Part shown: positions 32,991 through 44,600 of the stretch, piece after piece
How the letters are laid out: each line of letters opens with the position of its first letter
How positions within the stretch are numbered: the stretch's first letter is position 1
Source: Stomorhina lunata
Lineage: Eukaryota > Arthropoda > Insecta > Diptera > Rhiniidae
NCBI GenBank assembly: GCA_933228675.1
Contig: OW121740.1
Coordinates: 55,174,000-55,237,999, forward strand
DNA: 64,000 nt
Direction of reading: 5' to 3'
Made by a program: the position numbers and the translations under genes
Notes under the pieces: model-generated
Databases searched by the model: none
Told to the model about the DNA's origin: nothing
Seen by the model: only the letters and a program-made list of their open reading frames with translations

Positions 32991-34829
32991 ATATGTGTGT
33001 ACATTTAAATTTTGTTATGAACACTAAAAATTATTGATATCGTCAAATTACACTCAAATTAATCTTAAAATTAAGACTAAACTCTTATTTAATAAACAAA
33101 GTTCTTTTCTATTTGAGAAATAAAATTTTCAATATAACTGATTTCATAATTTCATGTAATTTTTAATTAAAAAAATCAATATTTGAAAAAATAATATAAT
33201 TAAGCCAATTTTCATGATTCAAGCGTGAAAATTACTACGACACTATTTATTCAATCTTTTAGTAAAGATAATTTTATCAGTAATATAAAATTAAATTATA
33301 AATTTATCCATATCTTGCGAGAAAATGCAAATTAATAAATACAATTATAATATGATTAAAATACTCAATTATATTTTTCGAACCATTTTTAAAAACACAG
33401 CAATAGATGATCTCAAAAACTTGCAATCAGTAATGAATTTCGGACGAAAAATAAGAAATCGGGAGGCAAAAGTAGTTAACAGTACACCGAATCTGATACG
33501 ATTTTATTCAAATTTTAAATTAAAGTCACAAAAACTGCCAACATAATTAGAAGTAAATATAATTCTTTTGTAACTAAAAAATCAATGGTTAAAATTCCGT
33601 TAAAAGTGCAGGTTTTTTTAACTTTTCTTTTAGTTCAGAAAACGTATCAAAAGATTTTATTAACCAGTGTTTTTATAGCGGAATTTGTTTCTTAATATGT
33701 TAATTTGTTTTTTCACATCCTTTCATTTTCAATTTCTACTTTAGTTACATCGAATTGCTATAAATCGAAGAGTTATTGAATATATTTCTTAAGTCGGGCT
33801 ATTTCTTAGCAATATCTTTCCATCTTTACATACAGTCTGTAAAAACTGATAAAGCTGTTAATTACTGTTCGCAATATAATTCGGTATTATTTTTGCTTCT
33901 CTGTGGGCCTGATGATATTTTTTTCGTTGATTTAAGCAACATACCTTTAAGTTTTACATTACTATCGTATATCAATGTGGCTTTTTGAAGCGAACAAGTG
34001 AGAAATGACACAAACGGGTTTGCTTGCTACAAGAACGGTTGAAGAGTTTTGCTAGATGAAGAGTTTTAATAATGACGGAGAACTAAAATATCTATTTTTT
34101 GTGTTTCGCTTATCAATGCAAAGCTTAGATTTTCTATAATTCTTTGAGCATTTTTTGTCTGATAAATTGTTTATCTTTAACGAACGATAACTATTCCAAC
34201 TAAGTATTCCTAAATTAAATACAATTGGATTTTAATTATTAAAAAAAAACAATGACATCTAATTCAAAATCATTTGAAAAATTAAAGTCGTAAATATCAT
34301 CATATATTTTAGACAACGGATAAATGAGAGTACCCAAATGTACATTTGAGGTAGGCGAAAGAATCACCTAATAAAAAGATATAATTTTGTTTAAATATCT
34401 TAAAGTTGTTAAAAATATTTCTTGATATATTCTATGTTTAGTATGTTTTCAGAATTTTAATGATTTTTGAAAATATTTATCTGGCAGCTCTAGCAACTTG
34501 TAACGGTTTTTAGTTATTGTGAATGATAAGTGTTAAAAAGCAACCCTGTTTTAAATTAAACTACAAAAGTTTTCCAATTAAAAACAACCAAAATACACAG
34601 TTTACCAATGCAGGTCTGAATTTGTAAACTAGTCGGTGTAAATTTTGTCTTATTTGTTGCAACATCGTCATAATTCTAAAAAGTTTAGTCTAAAAAGGTC
34701 TTTTGAAAGTTTTTATACCATTTTAAGTTTTATTAAACAACTTTTTATCAAAGAAGGGCATCAAAAACTTCTGCTGCTGTTGGATTATGATGATATGTAG
34801 TTATTGTTTTTTTATTTAATATCTGGCAT
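32991..34829. other. A/T-rich DNA, right flank of the Gypsy insertion
   Basis: No gene or clear element was found. The 73- and 70-codon frames at 33,325 and 33,776 have no domains. Confidence 0.5.
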
Positions 34830-34975
34830 TAAAATGTGAGTGTTGCTGTGCCACCATCTGTTGGAAATTAATCATAAAACGTGTGTAACAACTTTGCTAA
34901 TGATCATTTTCAGTCATTTTCGGTGGCGCCACCTTTCGGAAATTGGCCATACCAATTGAGTTAAAATGAAAAAGA
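34830..34975 (-). repeat. Relic of the 131-bp repeat family of 63 kb
   Basis: Two copies of a GTGCCACCATCTGTTGGAAAT / GGTGGCGCCACCTTTCGGAAAT pattern, given here in part as GGCGCCACCTTTCGGAAAT, with AACTTTGCTAATGATCA between. These are reverse complements of the TTTCCGACAGGTGGCGC and TTAGCAAAGTTGT words in the 63.1-63.8 kb array. Confidence 0.55.
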
Positions 34976-35189
34976 TCAGATCATACAAAAAACAGAATAA
35001 CTTTGTAATAACCCATGAAAAGTGAAAATAAATGGGAAAACTTTTTACGGTAGAATCGCAATGAGAAGAGTTTCGACCCATACAAAGAAAACAGTAAAAC
35101 GATAGGGGCAAGGGTACCCCCGATTCATATATATATATATGTATGTACGTCTCTTGTCATTTATTTTTAAAATTAGATCCATTTGTATT

Positions 35190-37548
35190 GAAAATACTGT
35201 CATGGTTCGTTTCATTATGCATTTCCGTTAGTGCTTCTAGTCCAAAAGGATTGTTTAATGTTGACTTGAAGTGGTCCATTCAGCGTATTTACTGTTTATC
35301 CGCGGTTGAGAGAAGTGTACCGCTACTACTCAAGATGGGCCTGTAAGTGTAGGTAGGTTTGTCAAACAACTCCCTTGCAGCTGATTCAGCTTGGCTCGCT
35401 TGTTAATCTATCCACATTCTCTTGTCCTCCTTGCATACCTTTTTATTCTGTTGGATTGGTCACGGTATATTGTACGGAGCACTTCAACATCTTCGTTTTC
35501 ATTTAAAATTGTATTTTTAAAAGTTTTAAGTTGTTCAACCAGGTCCCATGTAGCTTGAGTGAGTCAAATTTTCCTTTTATGATGACCAACCTCATTGTGC
35601 TTTTGAGTGACACACCTTGAAATTTAGTTAACCCTAGCGTCGTTGTTTTTAAAAACATCTGCAAGCCGATTACTTATGGAAATAATAAAGGCATTACGAT
35701 GACTTTCTGATTCCAATTTTCCAAAATCAATTTTCCGATCGCTTTTGTCGTTTCAGACCTCAGAGCCTCTACTTTTAATCTAACTTTAGATATAACTAAT
35801 GATAAATGGTCGCTGCTTTTATCTGCTCCGCGCTTAGAATTGATCAAAATATGATCAATTTACCGTTTAGCGAATCTAAGTAATTTTATGGTGGAGCTTA
35901 TGAGGAAAAATATATTCACCTACAACAAGTCTCCTTTCACAGCATAGTTTGATTAATCTACCCCGTGTTGGCTTCTTACTCCGACACCGTGCTTATCAGT
36001 GCAATGTTCGAAACCGGTGTTGTTGAACCTACCTTGGCGTTAAAGTCGTCCAGTATCATAGTAATATCACAATTATGTATGTACATTACAGTTCATTCAA
36101 CAGCTTAGTACTTTGTCTTTGTCGTTTTCAGATTGGATTTCAGTAGGAGCGTAGACATTATTAATTATCAAATTACGGGCTTTCGTCTTATGCATTAAAC
36201 ACATAGACAACAGCAGGCTACACGAACACCGACTACAAAAGTCGTTGGCTGCAATCGTCGCCTCGTAGTCAGCTACTTTATTATTTTGGGAACGGCAGCT
36301 ACATTTCGAAACACCTGTTTATGAGTGGTGCCAATATCGCGTTTATAAGATGGACAACACTACAATTTCAATTTTGATAAAAACGACATAAATTAATTTT
36401 ATTAATTAACCTCCGAAATCAACGGTTTTCCTGTACCTGATAGTATGTCTATATCAAAAAAAAATATATATAGAAAGATTTTGGTGTGATCTCTTATAGT
36501 TTAAGAGTTATGCGCTTTTTAAATTTCAAGAATAATACGGTATAACTTTAGAAGTTTATATCCGATATTAACTTTTTTGGTATCAAACAAAAGCTACTGA
36601 AAATATCTTTTATAATATTCTTTATAATGGATTAAGAGCTATAATATACTATAAACTTATTTCAGCAACCGACTTTTTTTTTTATATAAATTCGAATATC
36701 TTAAAACAATATAGATATAAGTATGCTCATTTATATAATGAATTTTATAAAGGACATACTTGGCTTTTATATAACGTGAACTACGTAGCTCTAGCACACG
36801 TAGCGTGTGAGTTAGACAGTTTGAAAAATAACTTTTTAAAAGTTTACTTATATTGAGTTAGAGTTATATAAATAAATTTATATTTACATAATATTTACAT
36901 AATATTTTATTAGATATTATTATATACATTAAATATATAAACATTTAATAAGTATGTAAATTGTTTACATAAATTCTCCCCATTGTATTTATGGTAAATA
37001 AAGTCAAGTGGTTTAAATCCCTCATTTATTTCAATATTATATGGTATTGACAGCACTAAATCTATTATTGTCGCCAACAAAAATAGAAAATAGTTTAATT
37101 TTGGCTACAGCTACAACTGTGGTCGGTAGTCGTGTAGCTGTGTCGACTCTAAAAAATTTATTTCCATTTGAATGCATGTATTCTAATTTTGACAGGTTGT
37201 AGCCCGTAGCCTGCTGTTGTCTATGTGTTTAATGCATTAAGTTTTATTGCCACTAGTCTCTCATTGATAGAATACCATGGCCTTAGCTATTTTTTTAGTT
37301 ATCAGAAACCCCACACCTCTACTATGCTCATCGGCTTCCGGGCGACCGGAGTAAAGAAACACAGTATTTTCGCTCTGAACATCCCCTTACCCTGTCCATC
37401 TTGCTTCTTGCACCGCCAGCAAATCAATTTTGTAACGCAATATTTCAAGCCTTAGCGTTCTAATTTGCCAGTTTCGTATAACGTGCGTAAGTTCCATGTT
37501 GTAAACTTCAACTTTACTTCATGACTTTTGTAGGTTTTATAGTCCGAC
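35190..37548 (-). pseudogene. Decayed RTE-like LINE copy, split by a MITE
   Basis: The nucleotide sequence tracks the intact LINE at 43.1-44.6 kb in the same orientation. For example 35,200-35,290 parallels 43,170-43,265 (word GGATTGTTTAATGTTGACT), and 37,237-37,500 parallels 44,270-44,540. It covers part of the RT and the endonuclease region, with many substitutions and deletions. At 36,191-37,236 it is interrupted by the TIR element. The right end is cut by the mariner at 37,555. No frame survives. Confidence 0.85.
36191..37236. mobile_element. 1,046-bp MITE with 31-bp perfect TIRs, TTA duplication
   Basis: The left end TGCATTAAACACATAGACAA (continuing CAGCAGGCTAC) is the exact reverse complement of the right end over 31 bases. 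The flanks are TTA on both sides (36,188-36,190 and 37,237-37,239). The uninterrupted LINE paralogue has CTTAAG at this point, which confirms a 3-bp duplication. A TTA duplication fits PIF/Harbinger. No transposase frame is present, so it is non-autonomous. Confidence 0.8.
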
Positions 37549-37554
37549 ATTATA

Positions 37555-38795
37555 TCGGGTGTTTTTTATTGAGGTATAGAGCTTTAAGTTGGCATCACTT
37601 TTTTAACTGGCGGCCATTTTGTCAGCTGTCAAGAGATTAATATTTAGTTTGATTTGCCATTTCATCATGAACAGGTTGACAAAAGAACAACGCTTGCAAA
37701 TCGTGCAAATTTATTTCGAAAATAATGGTTCAGTTCGCGAAATTTACCGCAAGCTCCGTCCATTTTATGGCCGACATAATCGTCCATCAGAGCAATTAAT
37801 TCGGTTAACCATGGATCGTTTTAGCACTACGTTTACTCTATGTGATAATACGCATCCGCAGCGACGTCGAACAGTGCGCACCGAAGAAACAATTGCCGCT
37901 GTAGAGCAAAGTGTTGAAGAGGACCCGAATGAATCGATTCGCCACAGTGCACAGCAATTGGAGCTTTGTCCATCAACTTTATGGAAGATTTTGCGCAAAG
38001 ATCTTGGCTTGCGACCTTACAAGATCGAGCTTGTGCAAGAGACCATGCGTCGTGATTTTGGTGTAAGGGCCGAAAATGAGATTGATCTCGATGCTGATTT
38101 TCATCGCAAAATTTTGTTCAGTGATGAGGCTCATTTTTGGTTGAATGGCTACGTCAACAAGCAAAATTGCCGCATTTGGAGTGAAGAGAATCCACATGAG
38201 ACCCTTGAGACGCCATTACATCCACAAAAACTGACTGTTTGGTGTACTCTATGGGCTGGTGGAGTCATTGGGCCATACTTCTTCCGAAATAATGCTGGAG
38301 AGTCAGTTACCATAAATGGAGACCGGTATAGAGCCGTCTTGTTGTGGTTCCAACAAGATGGCGCTACATGCCACACAGCGCACGTCACAATTGATTTATT
38401 GAAGGAAACATTCGATGAGCGCATAATTTCGCGGAATGGACCTGTCAATTGGCCACCAAGATCGTGAGATTTGACACCACTGGATTATTTTCTTTGGGGA
38501 TATGTGAAGTCGCTCGTCTACTCCAACAAACCAGAAACGTTAGGGGACTTGGAAGCCAACATTCGTGGCGTTATTGCCAACATACGGCCCCATATGCTCG
38601 AAAAAGTAGTTGAAAATTGGACCTGTAGAATTGGCTTTATTCGAGCCAGCCGCGGCGGCCACATGCCCGAAATCATATTTAAACATTAATGGCATAAAAT
38701 TATCCTTCCAATAAAGCCAAATTGATGGACATTAAAACGATTTTCTTGTGTTTTATTTCAATTCGAAGTTCTATACCTCTAAAAAAAACACCCAT
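37555..38795 (+). mobile_element. Mariner (DD41D, rosa-like) copy 1, 1,241 bp
   Basis: It is flanked by TA on both sides (37,553-37,554; 38,796-38,797). The left terminus TCGGGTGTTTTTTATTGAGG and the reverse complement of the right terminus, ATGGGTGTTTTTTTTAGAGG, are imperfect inverted repeats of about 26 bp ending in GGTATAGA. It sits at the edge of the decayed LINE. Confidence 0.85.
37667..38689 (+). pseudogene. DD41D mariner transposase, one stop and internal deletions
   Basis: The start is the ATG of MNRLTKEQRLQIVQIYFEN; upstream codons are in the terminal region. An N-terminal helix-turn-helix (about 1-125) precedes the catalytic core, with D1 in LFSDEAHFWLNG, D2 in FQQDGATCHTA and D3 in TPLDYFLWG. 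There are 41 residues between D2 and D3, which is the DD41D pattern. A TGA at 38,465-38,467 replaces the Cys of PPRSCD seen in the other copies. Six codons are missing compared with copy 2 (after KIELVQ). A further stretch between RYRAVL and WFQQD is shorter than in the 57-kb relative. The copy is therefore inactive, though the rest stays in one frame. Confidence 0.88.
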
Positions 38796-38797
38796 TA

Positions 38798-39666
38798 TCT
38801 TAGTATTTTTGCGATTACAAAAATTTTAATTATAATTGTATATGTTTCCAGTCATTCAGTATTTCCATTGTTTCAAGTCTGTATTATATTACAAAGTATT
38901 CCAAAAGTTAGATTACCACTGTCAAGTTTAAAAAATATATATAACTTTGCAAAAAATCATGCAACGCATGTTTTAACATCATGTCTAAAAGGTAAGTACC
39001 CGTACATATCAAACTTTGACCAAATTAAGTCTATCTATCTTTCAGAAAGTCTGCCTGCCTGATGCTCTGTCTTTAAGTCTACCCGTCTTGTAACTACGAG
39101 TAAAAGCTTAAAGATATTAATGGCATGTGCTGAGATACACACGTGTTCTTTATTTACAAGACAGAAATACTCGTACATTGTATTGATGGCAAATACAAAA
39201 CATTTTAGTTGCCATAAAAACCCCAAAAACACACTCTTCTCTCTTCCCCTGAACATCTAACCAAGCGTGCATCCATCGATCCATCCAACCATTCAAGCGA
39301 ACAACTACTTATTTGGTACAAATTCATAGCATGTTCATAAGTACATACATGTAATGAATATATGGATGGATGTAGTCTCTAGAAATATACATAAATACAT
39401 TTATACCTACATTCATACATGTATGAATCTATGTTGTATGTATTTTTTTTAATTGTTGTACAACAACTTTTATGTTTTACTGCCAACAAATCTCGTAGCC
39501 ATCAATCTTGTTGCTTGTTCGAAGACTTCTCCCGTACTCGTATTTATGATTTTGCGTTTTTAAAACTTGGATGTTTAAGAAGTCAATGAAAAATAAAATC
39601 TTGTAAAACATCATTTAAAAGAAGTAGTAATGGGTTTTGGTGAATCTGAGCAAACTTTTACAGGCA
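38798..39666. other. A/T-rich spacer
   Basis: It contains TACATACATG-type microsatellite stretches near 39,340-39,440 and no recognised gene. Confidence 0.5.
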
Positions 39667-40079
39667 CTAATAACACACTGATACATTTTGAGGAAAAAGA
39701 AATACACTTTTAAGGAAACCTATATCAAACGATAGGCCTTATTGAGTGTATCAGTTTGTCATTTTTAGAAATTTTGATATACCCTTAAAATCGAAAGTTA
39801 TCGATAAAAAACGATTTGTTGGTCTTCTCGAACAAAAATAGGCCTAGCTAAGTCATTTGTTTATCGATTTGAAATTTTAACACGGTTTGAGACAGACAAG
39901 ACATCAGGCTTTCTTCTTGTTAAAAAAGATTTTTTATTTCATCAAATTATCACAAAAATATTTTCAAACAAATTTAAGTTTTTATTTTTTTTTTTCGATT
40001 TTTTCACATTGGGACGTCATTTTCCGCAGTATTTTGTTAGGAATGCCAAACTTTTTTATATTTACTTGAAAAGTGCATT

Positions 40080-40728
40080 AAATATTTTGTGAACCTAGAT
40101 TATTTAAATTTAAATTAACAGCGAATTAAAAAAAAATATAAGTTTTTTTTTTGTAAAAGGGCCAGTTTAATTAACGTACTAAATATATACGTATAAGTAC
40201 TTATATTTATACGCACTTATGAATGAAGTTAAAAAAGGTTTGATTGACTGTCTTGAAATCATCCCAACTTTCACGACCAAACCCTTTTCTGGTATTGCGA
40301 AGCCCAACGGTTTTTAGTTGAGATCAGTAATACAGCTTTCACACTATGAAACTAGTTGCATAGGGTTTCTGCAACTAGTTTCATAGTGTGAAAGCTGTCT
40401 AAGGTGTTGCCATTTCAAAATATGATTTGATATATAAAAAATTATTGCTGCGAAAAGAAGACACAAAAATAATTGTGAAACCGTCACTAATTTTAAATTA
40501 AAAAATATCTTACTGTTCCTTCTTGATAAAAAGTGAGTTTTATACTTTTTAAGTCACTTTTTTCGATTTTTAAGGAGTGCCGGCCAGAAAAATGTGCAAT
40601 TTTTCGGTTTTTGCAAATTTTGACCTATAAGGTTAACTTTTTGACAAAATCAGAATGTTAATTTGTAATTTAGACCCAATTTGCTTTCCATCAACAAATA
40701 TCAAAAAATCAAATAGATTTCTTCAAGG
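40080..40728. other. A/T-rich sequence around a perfect hairpin
   Basis: Apart from the hairpin at 40,333-40,399, nothing is recognised. Confidence 0.4.
40333..40399. repeat. Perfect 29-bp inverted repeat, 9-base loop
   Basis: ACAGCTTTCACACTATGAAA, continuing CTAGTTGCA (40,333-40,361), is the exact reverse complement of 40,371-40,399. The loop is TAGGGTTTC. An unbroken 29-bp stem is very unlikely by chance in this degenerate neighbourhood. It could be two fused TIRs of a deleted transposon or a small-RNA hairpin. Confidence 0.9.
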
Positions 40729-41599
40729 TAGAGCTGCAAAACTATCGGTAGTCGGCACCATCGATAGTTTCGATAGTTTGAATAAAAACTATCGATACTA
40801 TCGGATCTTTTTAACCCTACGTTACTATCGTATATTTAACTAACGTCGTTACTATCATTGGGTGTAATACACCCCTTTTTTGTGCTGCGTTTTATAATTT
40901 TGAAATTCAAATCGACGAATAATGAAATTTTTTAAAATAATGAGCACTAAAATACCGAACAAAAATAACAAAAAAACCTGTTTAAAGGTAGATTACATTA
41001 TGATAAAAGGGCGATTTGCATGAAAAATTATATAGTTTCCTTAAAAGTTCAGTTCTTTGGGTGGAATCCACCCAGACAATAGTGATGCAGGGTTAAGTGC
41101 TAATTCTGGCAGTAAAATAAGAACTTTAGAGAAATAGATTACAAAATATTCCGCTCATTGCCTTCAATTGTGTAATAACTAGATTTAGATTTGAATTAAA
41201 TAAAACATTTTGCTGCACTACTTACTCCAAATTGCAGCGTCACTTGTAAAGAGAACGAAGTCTATTTGGTTAAAGTCGACACTTGGCCGCCGCTGTCGGC
41301 TTAATGTGAACAAACTAATTAAATTACATTAAACAATTTTTATAATAATTTACTTCTACGACACGTTAAGCAAATACTAAAATACTTAACTTGTCTTGCT
41401 GAAATGCAAAATATAGAAATTTTAATTTGCAGTCGGCTAAAAACCTGCGTTAAATTTGTTGAAAATTTGATTTTGGCTACATTTAATCGACTTCGTATAT
41501 TTGCCGATAGTATCGATAGTGAAAAATAACAATCGATAGTTAGTAAAAAATAAAACTATCGATACTATCGATAGTACTATCGATTGTTTTGCAGCTCTA
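40729..41599. mobile_element. hAT-like MITE, 871 bp
   Basis: Both ends begin TAGAGCTGCAAAAC(T/A)ATCG(G/A)TAG, followed by clusters of ATCGATAG. The TAGAG start and the internal ATCGAT clusters are common in hAT elements. An 8-bp duplication is not intact: CTTCAAGG on the left versus CTTCTTCT on the right, which is already the LINE tail. It contains the piggyBac-like MITE. Confidence 0.6.
40815..41092. mobile_element. piggyBac-like MITE, 278 bp, in TTAA
   Basis: It is flanked by TTAA on both sides (40,811-40,814; 41,093-41,096). The termini CCCTACGTTACTATCG and (reverse complement of the right end) CCCTGCATCACTATTG match at 12 of 16 positions. Each end carries a sub-terminal palindrome (GGGTGTAATACACCC and GGGTGGAATCCACCC). 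TTAA plus CCCT ends are the piggyBac signature. It has no coding capacity. Confidence 0.75.
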
Positions 41600-41600
41600 C

Positions 41601-44600
41601 TTCTTCTTCTTCTGTTATCCTTGACTCCCAGTGGAGCATAGGGCCTCAACCATCCTTTTATATCGAACTCTATTGCGAGATGTTAGGCATACATCATTCC
41701 ATGAATAGTTTGCTGCTTGTAACTCCGCATCAATTGACCTTCTCCACGTTCTAGCAGGTGCACCAACACGACGGCCGCTTCCTTGTGGATTACAACGAAG
41801 CGCTTGTCGAGCAATGTTGGTATTTGGCCTTCGAAGTGTGTGGCCTATCCATCGCCATTTCCGTTGACATACCTCTATAGAAGAAGGGATTTGGTTTGTA
41901 GCGTTTAGTAGATCTTCATTTCTTATTCGATTTGGCCACCATATATTAAGGATTTGCCGAAAGCATTTGTTTGCAAAGGTTTGCAGGCGCTTATCGATGG
42001 CATTTGTGCGTTTCCAAGTTTCGCAGCCGTAATACAAGATGGACTTGACATTCGAGTTATATATTCGTAACTTAGTTGTTGTTGATATTTGCCAAGATTT
42101 CCATATAGTTCGGAGAATGCCGAATGCAGATTTTGCCTTATTAATACGCGATTCAATATCCTCATCGGCGCCACCTTTTGTAGATACCAAACTACCAAGA
42201 TAATTAAAGGTACCTACACAACCAATACCCTCGTTATCCACATTGATGTGTGGCGACGGGTTTGCGCCATAGCCTCCAGGCATAATCTTTGTCTTGGAGA
42301 TATTGATTTCCAGCCCAGCTGCCCGAGATTCAACAGTAATAGCAGCGCTAGTGTTTTCTTGAAGGTGAGCTGGTCTTTGGCTTAGAAGACATACGTCATC
42401 GGCGTATTCCAAGTCCTCGAGTTGCTTAAATGGTGTCCATTGGATACCACGTCTACAATTTAGTGCCGTGCGCATTATATTGTCGATGACAAGGATAAAA
42501 AGTATAGGTGATAATATACATCCTTGTCTTACTCCAGTAGTTACTTCGAACGGATTAGACAATTTACCTTTATGTAGAACCCGGCATTTAAAGTCCACGT
42601 ACATTGCCCGAATTAAGTTCAGAATTTTCGTTGGCATGTTACGGTTTTCTAAAATTCTCCATAGATAGCACCTGTTGACACTATCGAAGGCCTTCATAAA
42701 GTCGATAAACGCTAGATAAATGGGGGTGCGGAATTCATTACATTGCTCCAATACTATTCTTACTGTGTTGATTAGATCAACACAAGATCTATTCTCTCGG
42801 AACCCAAACTGATTTTCGCGGAGTGTTTCAGAAACTGCGTCAGACATTCTATTCAAAATTACTCGACTTAGTATTTTGCTCGGTATTGGAAGAAGTGTTA
42901 TTCCCCTGTAGTTATTGCAGTCTTTGGAGTCACCCTTTTTTGGTATTTTGACTAGTATACCTTCATTCCAGGAGGTTGGTAGAGCTTCTTCTTCCCATAT
43001 TTTACGCACAAATGGGTGCCACAGTCTCGCCGATCCTTCAACGTCACATAAAAGCATCTCCGCTGATATATTGTCATTGCCCGGGGCCTTGTTACGCTTA
43101 AGGCTTTTAATGGCATTCTTCACTTCTTGTAATGTAGGTGGGCTGTCTGAAATTCCACTGAATAAACAGTCATGGTTGGTTTCATTTTGCACTTCCGTCA
43201 GCGGTTCTAATCCAATGGGATTGTTTAATGTTGACTGGAAGTGTTCCATCCATCGTATTAATTGTTTATCCGGGGTTGAGAGAAGTGTACCGCTACTACT
43301 CAGAATGGGACTATTGGTGTAGGTAGGTTTGCCACACAACGCCCTTGATATATTGTATAAGGTCCTCATGTCGCCTTTATTTGCAGCTGACTCAGCTTGG
43401 CTTGCTTGTTCATCTACCCACATTCTCTTGTCCCTCCTTGAAGACCTTTTTATTCTGTTGGACAGGTCACGGTACATTGTGTTAAGCTCTTCAACATCAG
43501 CGTTTGCATTTAGACTCTCATTTTTTATGGTTTTACGTTGTTGAACCAGGTCCCATGTTGCTTGGGTGAGCCATACTTTCCTTTTATGGTCTTTAAAACC
43601 TAACGTTTGTTGACCAACCTCATTGTATGTCTGAGTGATACACCTTCCGATTTCGTTTATATTTGCGGCGTTGTTGTTTAAAATATCTGGAAGCCGATTT
43701 CTTATGGATGTTATAAAGGCAGTTCGGTGTCGCTCTGATTCCAGTTTCCCAACATCAATTTTCCGATCGACTTTTGCCGTTTCTGACCTCAGAGCCGCTA
43801 CCTTCAAACGAACTTTAGATATAACTAGATGGTGGTCGCTGTTTATATCTGCTCCGCGCTTCGAGCGTACATCAAGTAAAGATGATCGCCACTTAGAGTT
43901 GATCAAAATGTGATCAATTTGGTTCTTAGTGACACCGTTCGGCGATATCCAAGTTATTTTATGGTGGAGCTTATGAGGAAAAATTGTGCCACCTACAACC
44001 AGTTTCCTCTCACAGCATAGTTCGATTAATCTTTCTCCGTTGTCATTTCTTACTACGACACCGTGCTTACCAATGTAGTGTTCCAAACCGGTGTTGTTTG
44101 AGCCAACTTTGGCGTTAAAGTCGCCCAGTATCATAGTAATGTCACAATTATGTACATTACTGTTCATCCAACTGCTTAATATATCGTAAAATTCGTCTTT
44201 ATCGTTTTCAGATTGGATTTCAGTAGGGGCGTAGACATTGATAATTATCATATTACGAGCTTTGATCTTAAGTTTTATTGCCATTAGCCTCTCATTGATA
44301 GGGTACCATGCTATCATGGCTTTAGCTATTCTTTTAGTCATCAGAAAGCCAACACCCCTACTATGCTCATCACCATCCGGGCGACCGGAGTAAAGAAACA
44401 CAGTATTTTCGTTCCGAACTTCCCCTTGTCCTGTCCATCTAGCTTCTTGCACCGCCAGCAAATCAATTTTATAACCCAACATTTCACGCCTTAGTTGTTC
44501 TAGTTTCCCAGTTTCGTATAACGTGCGTACGTTCCATGTCGCAAACTTTAAACTTTCTTTCATGCCTATATTAGTTTTTATAGTTCGATTTCTTTGGATA

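Noticed and set aside
42089..43913. Plus-strand frames of 66-135 codons
   Set aside because: Antisense shadows of the RTE-like LINE ORF.
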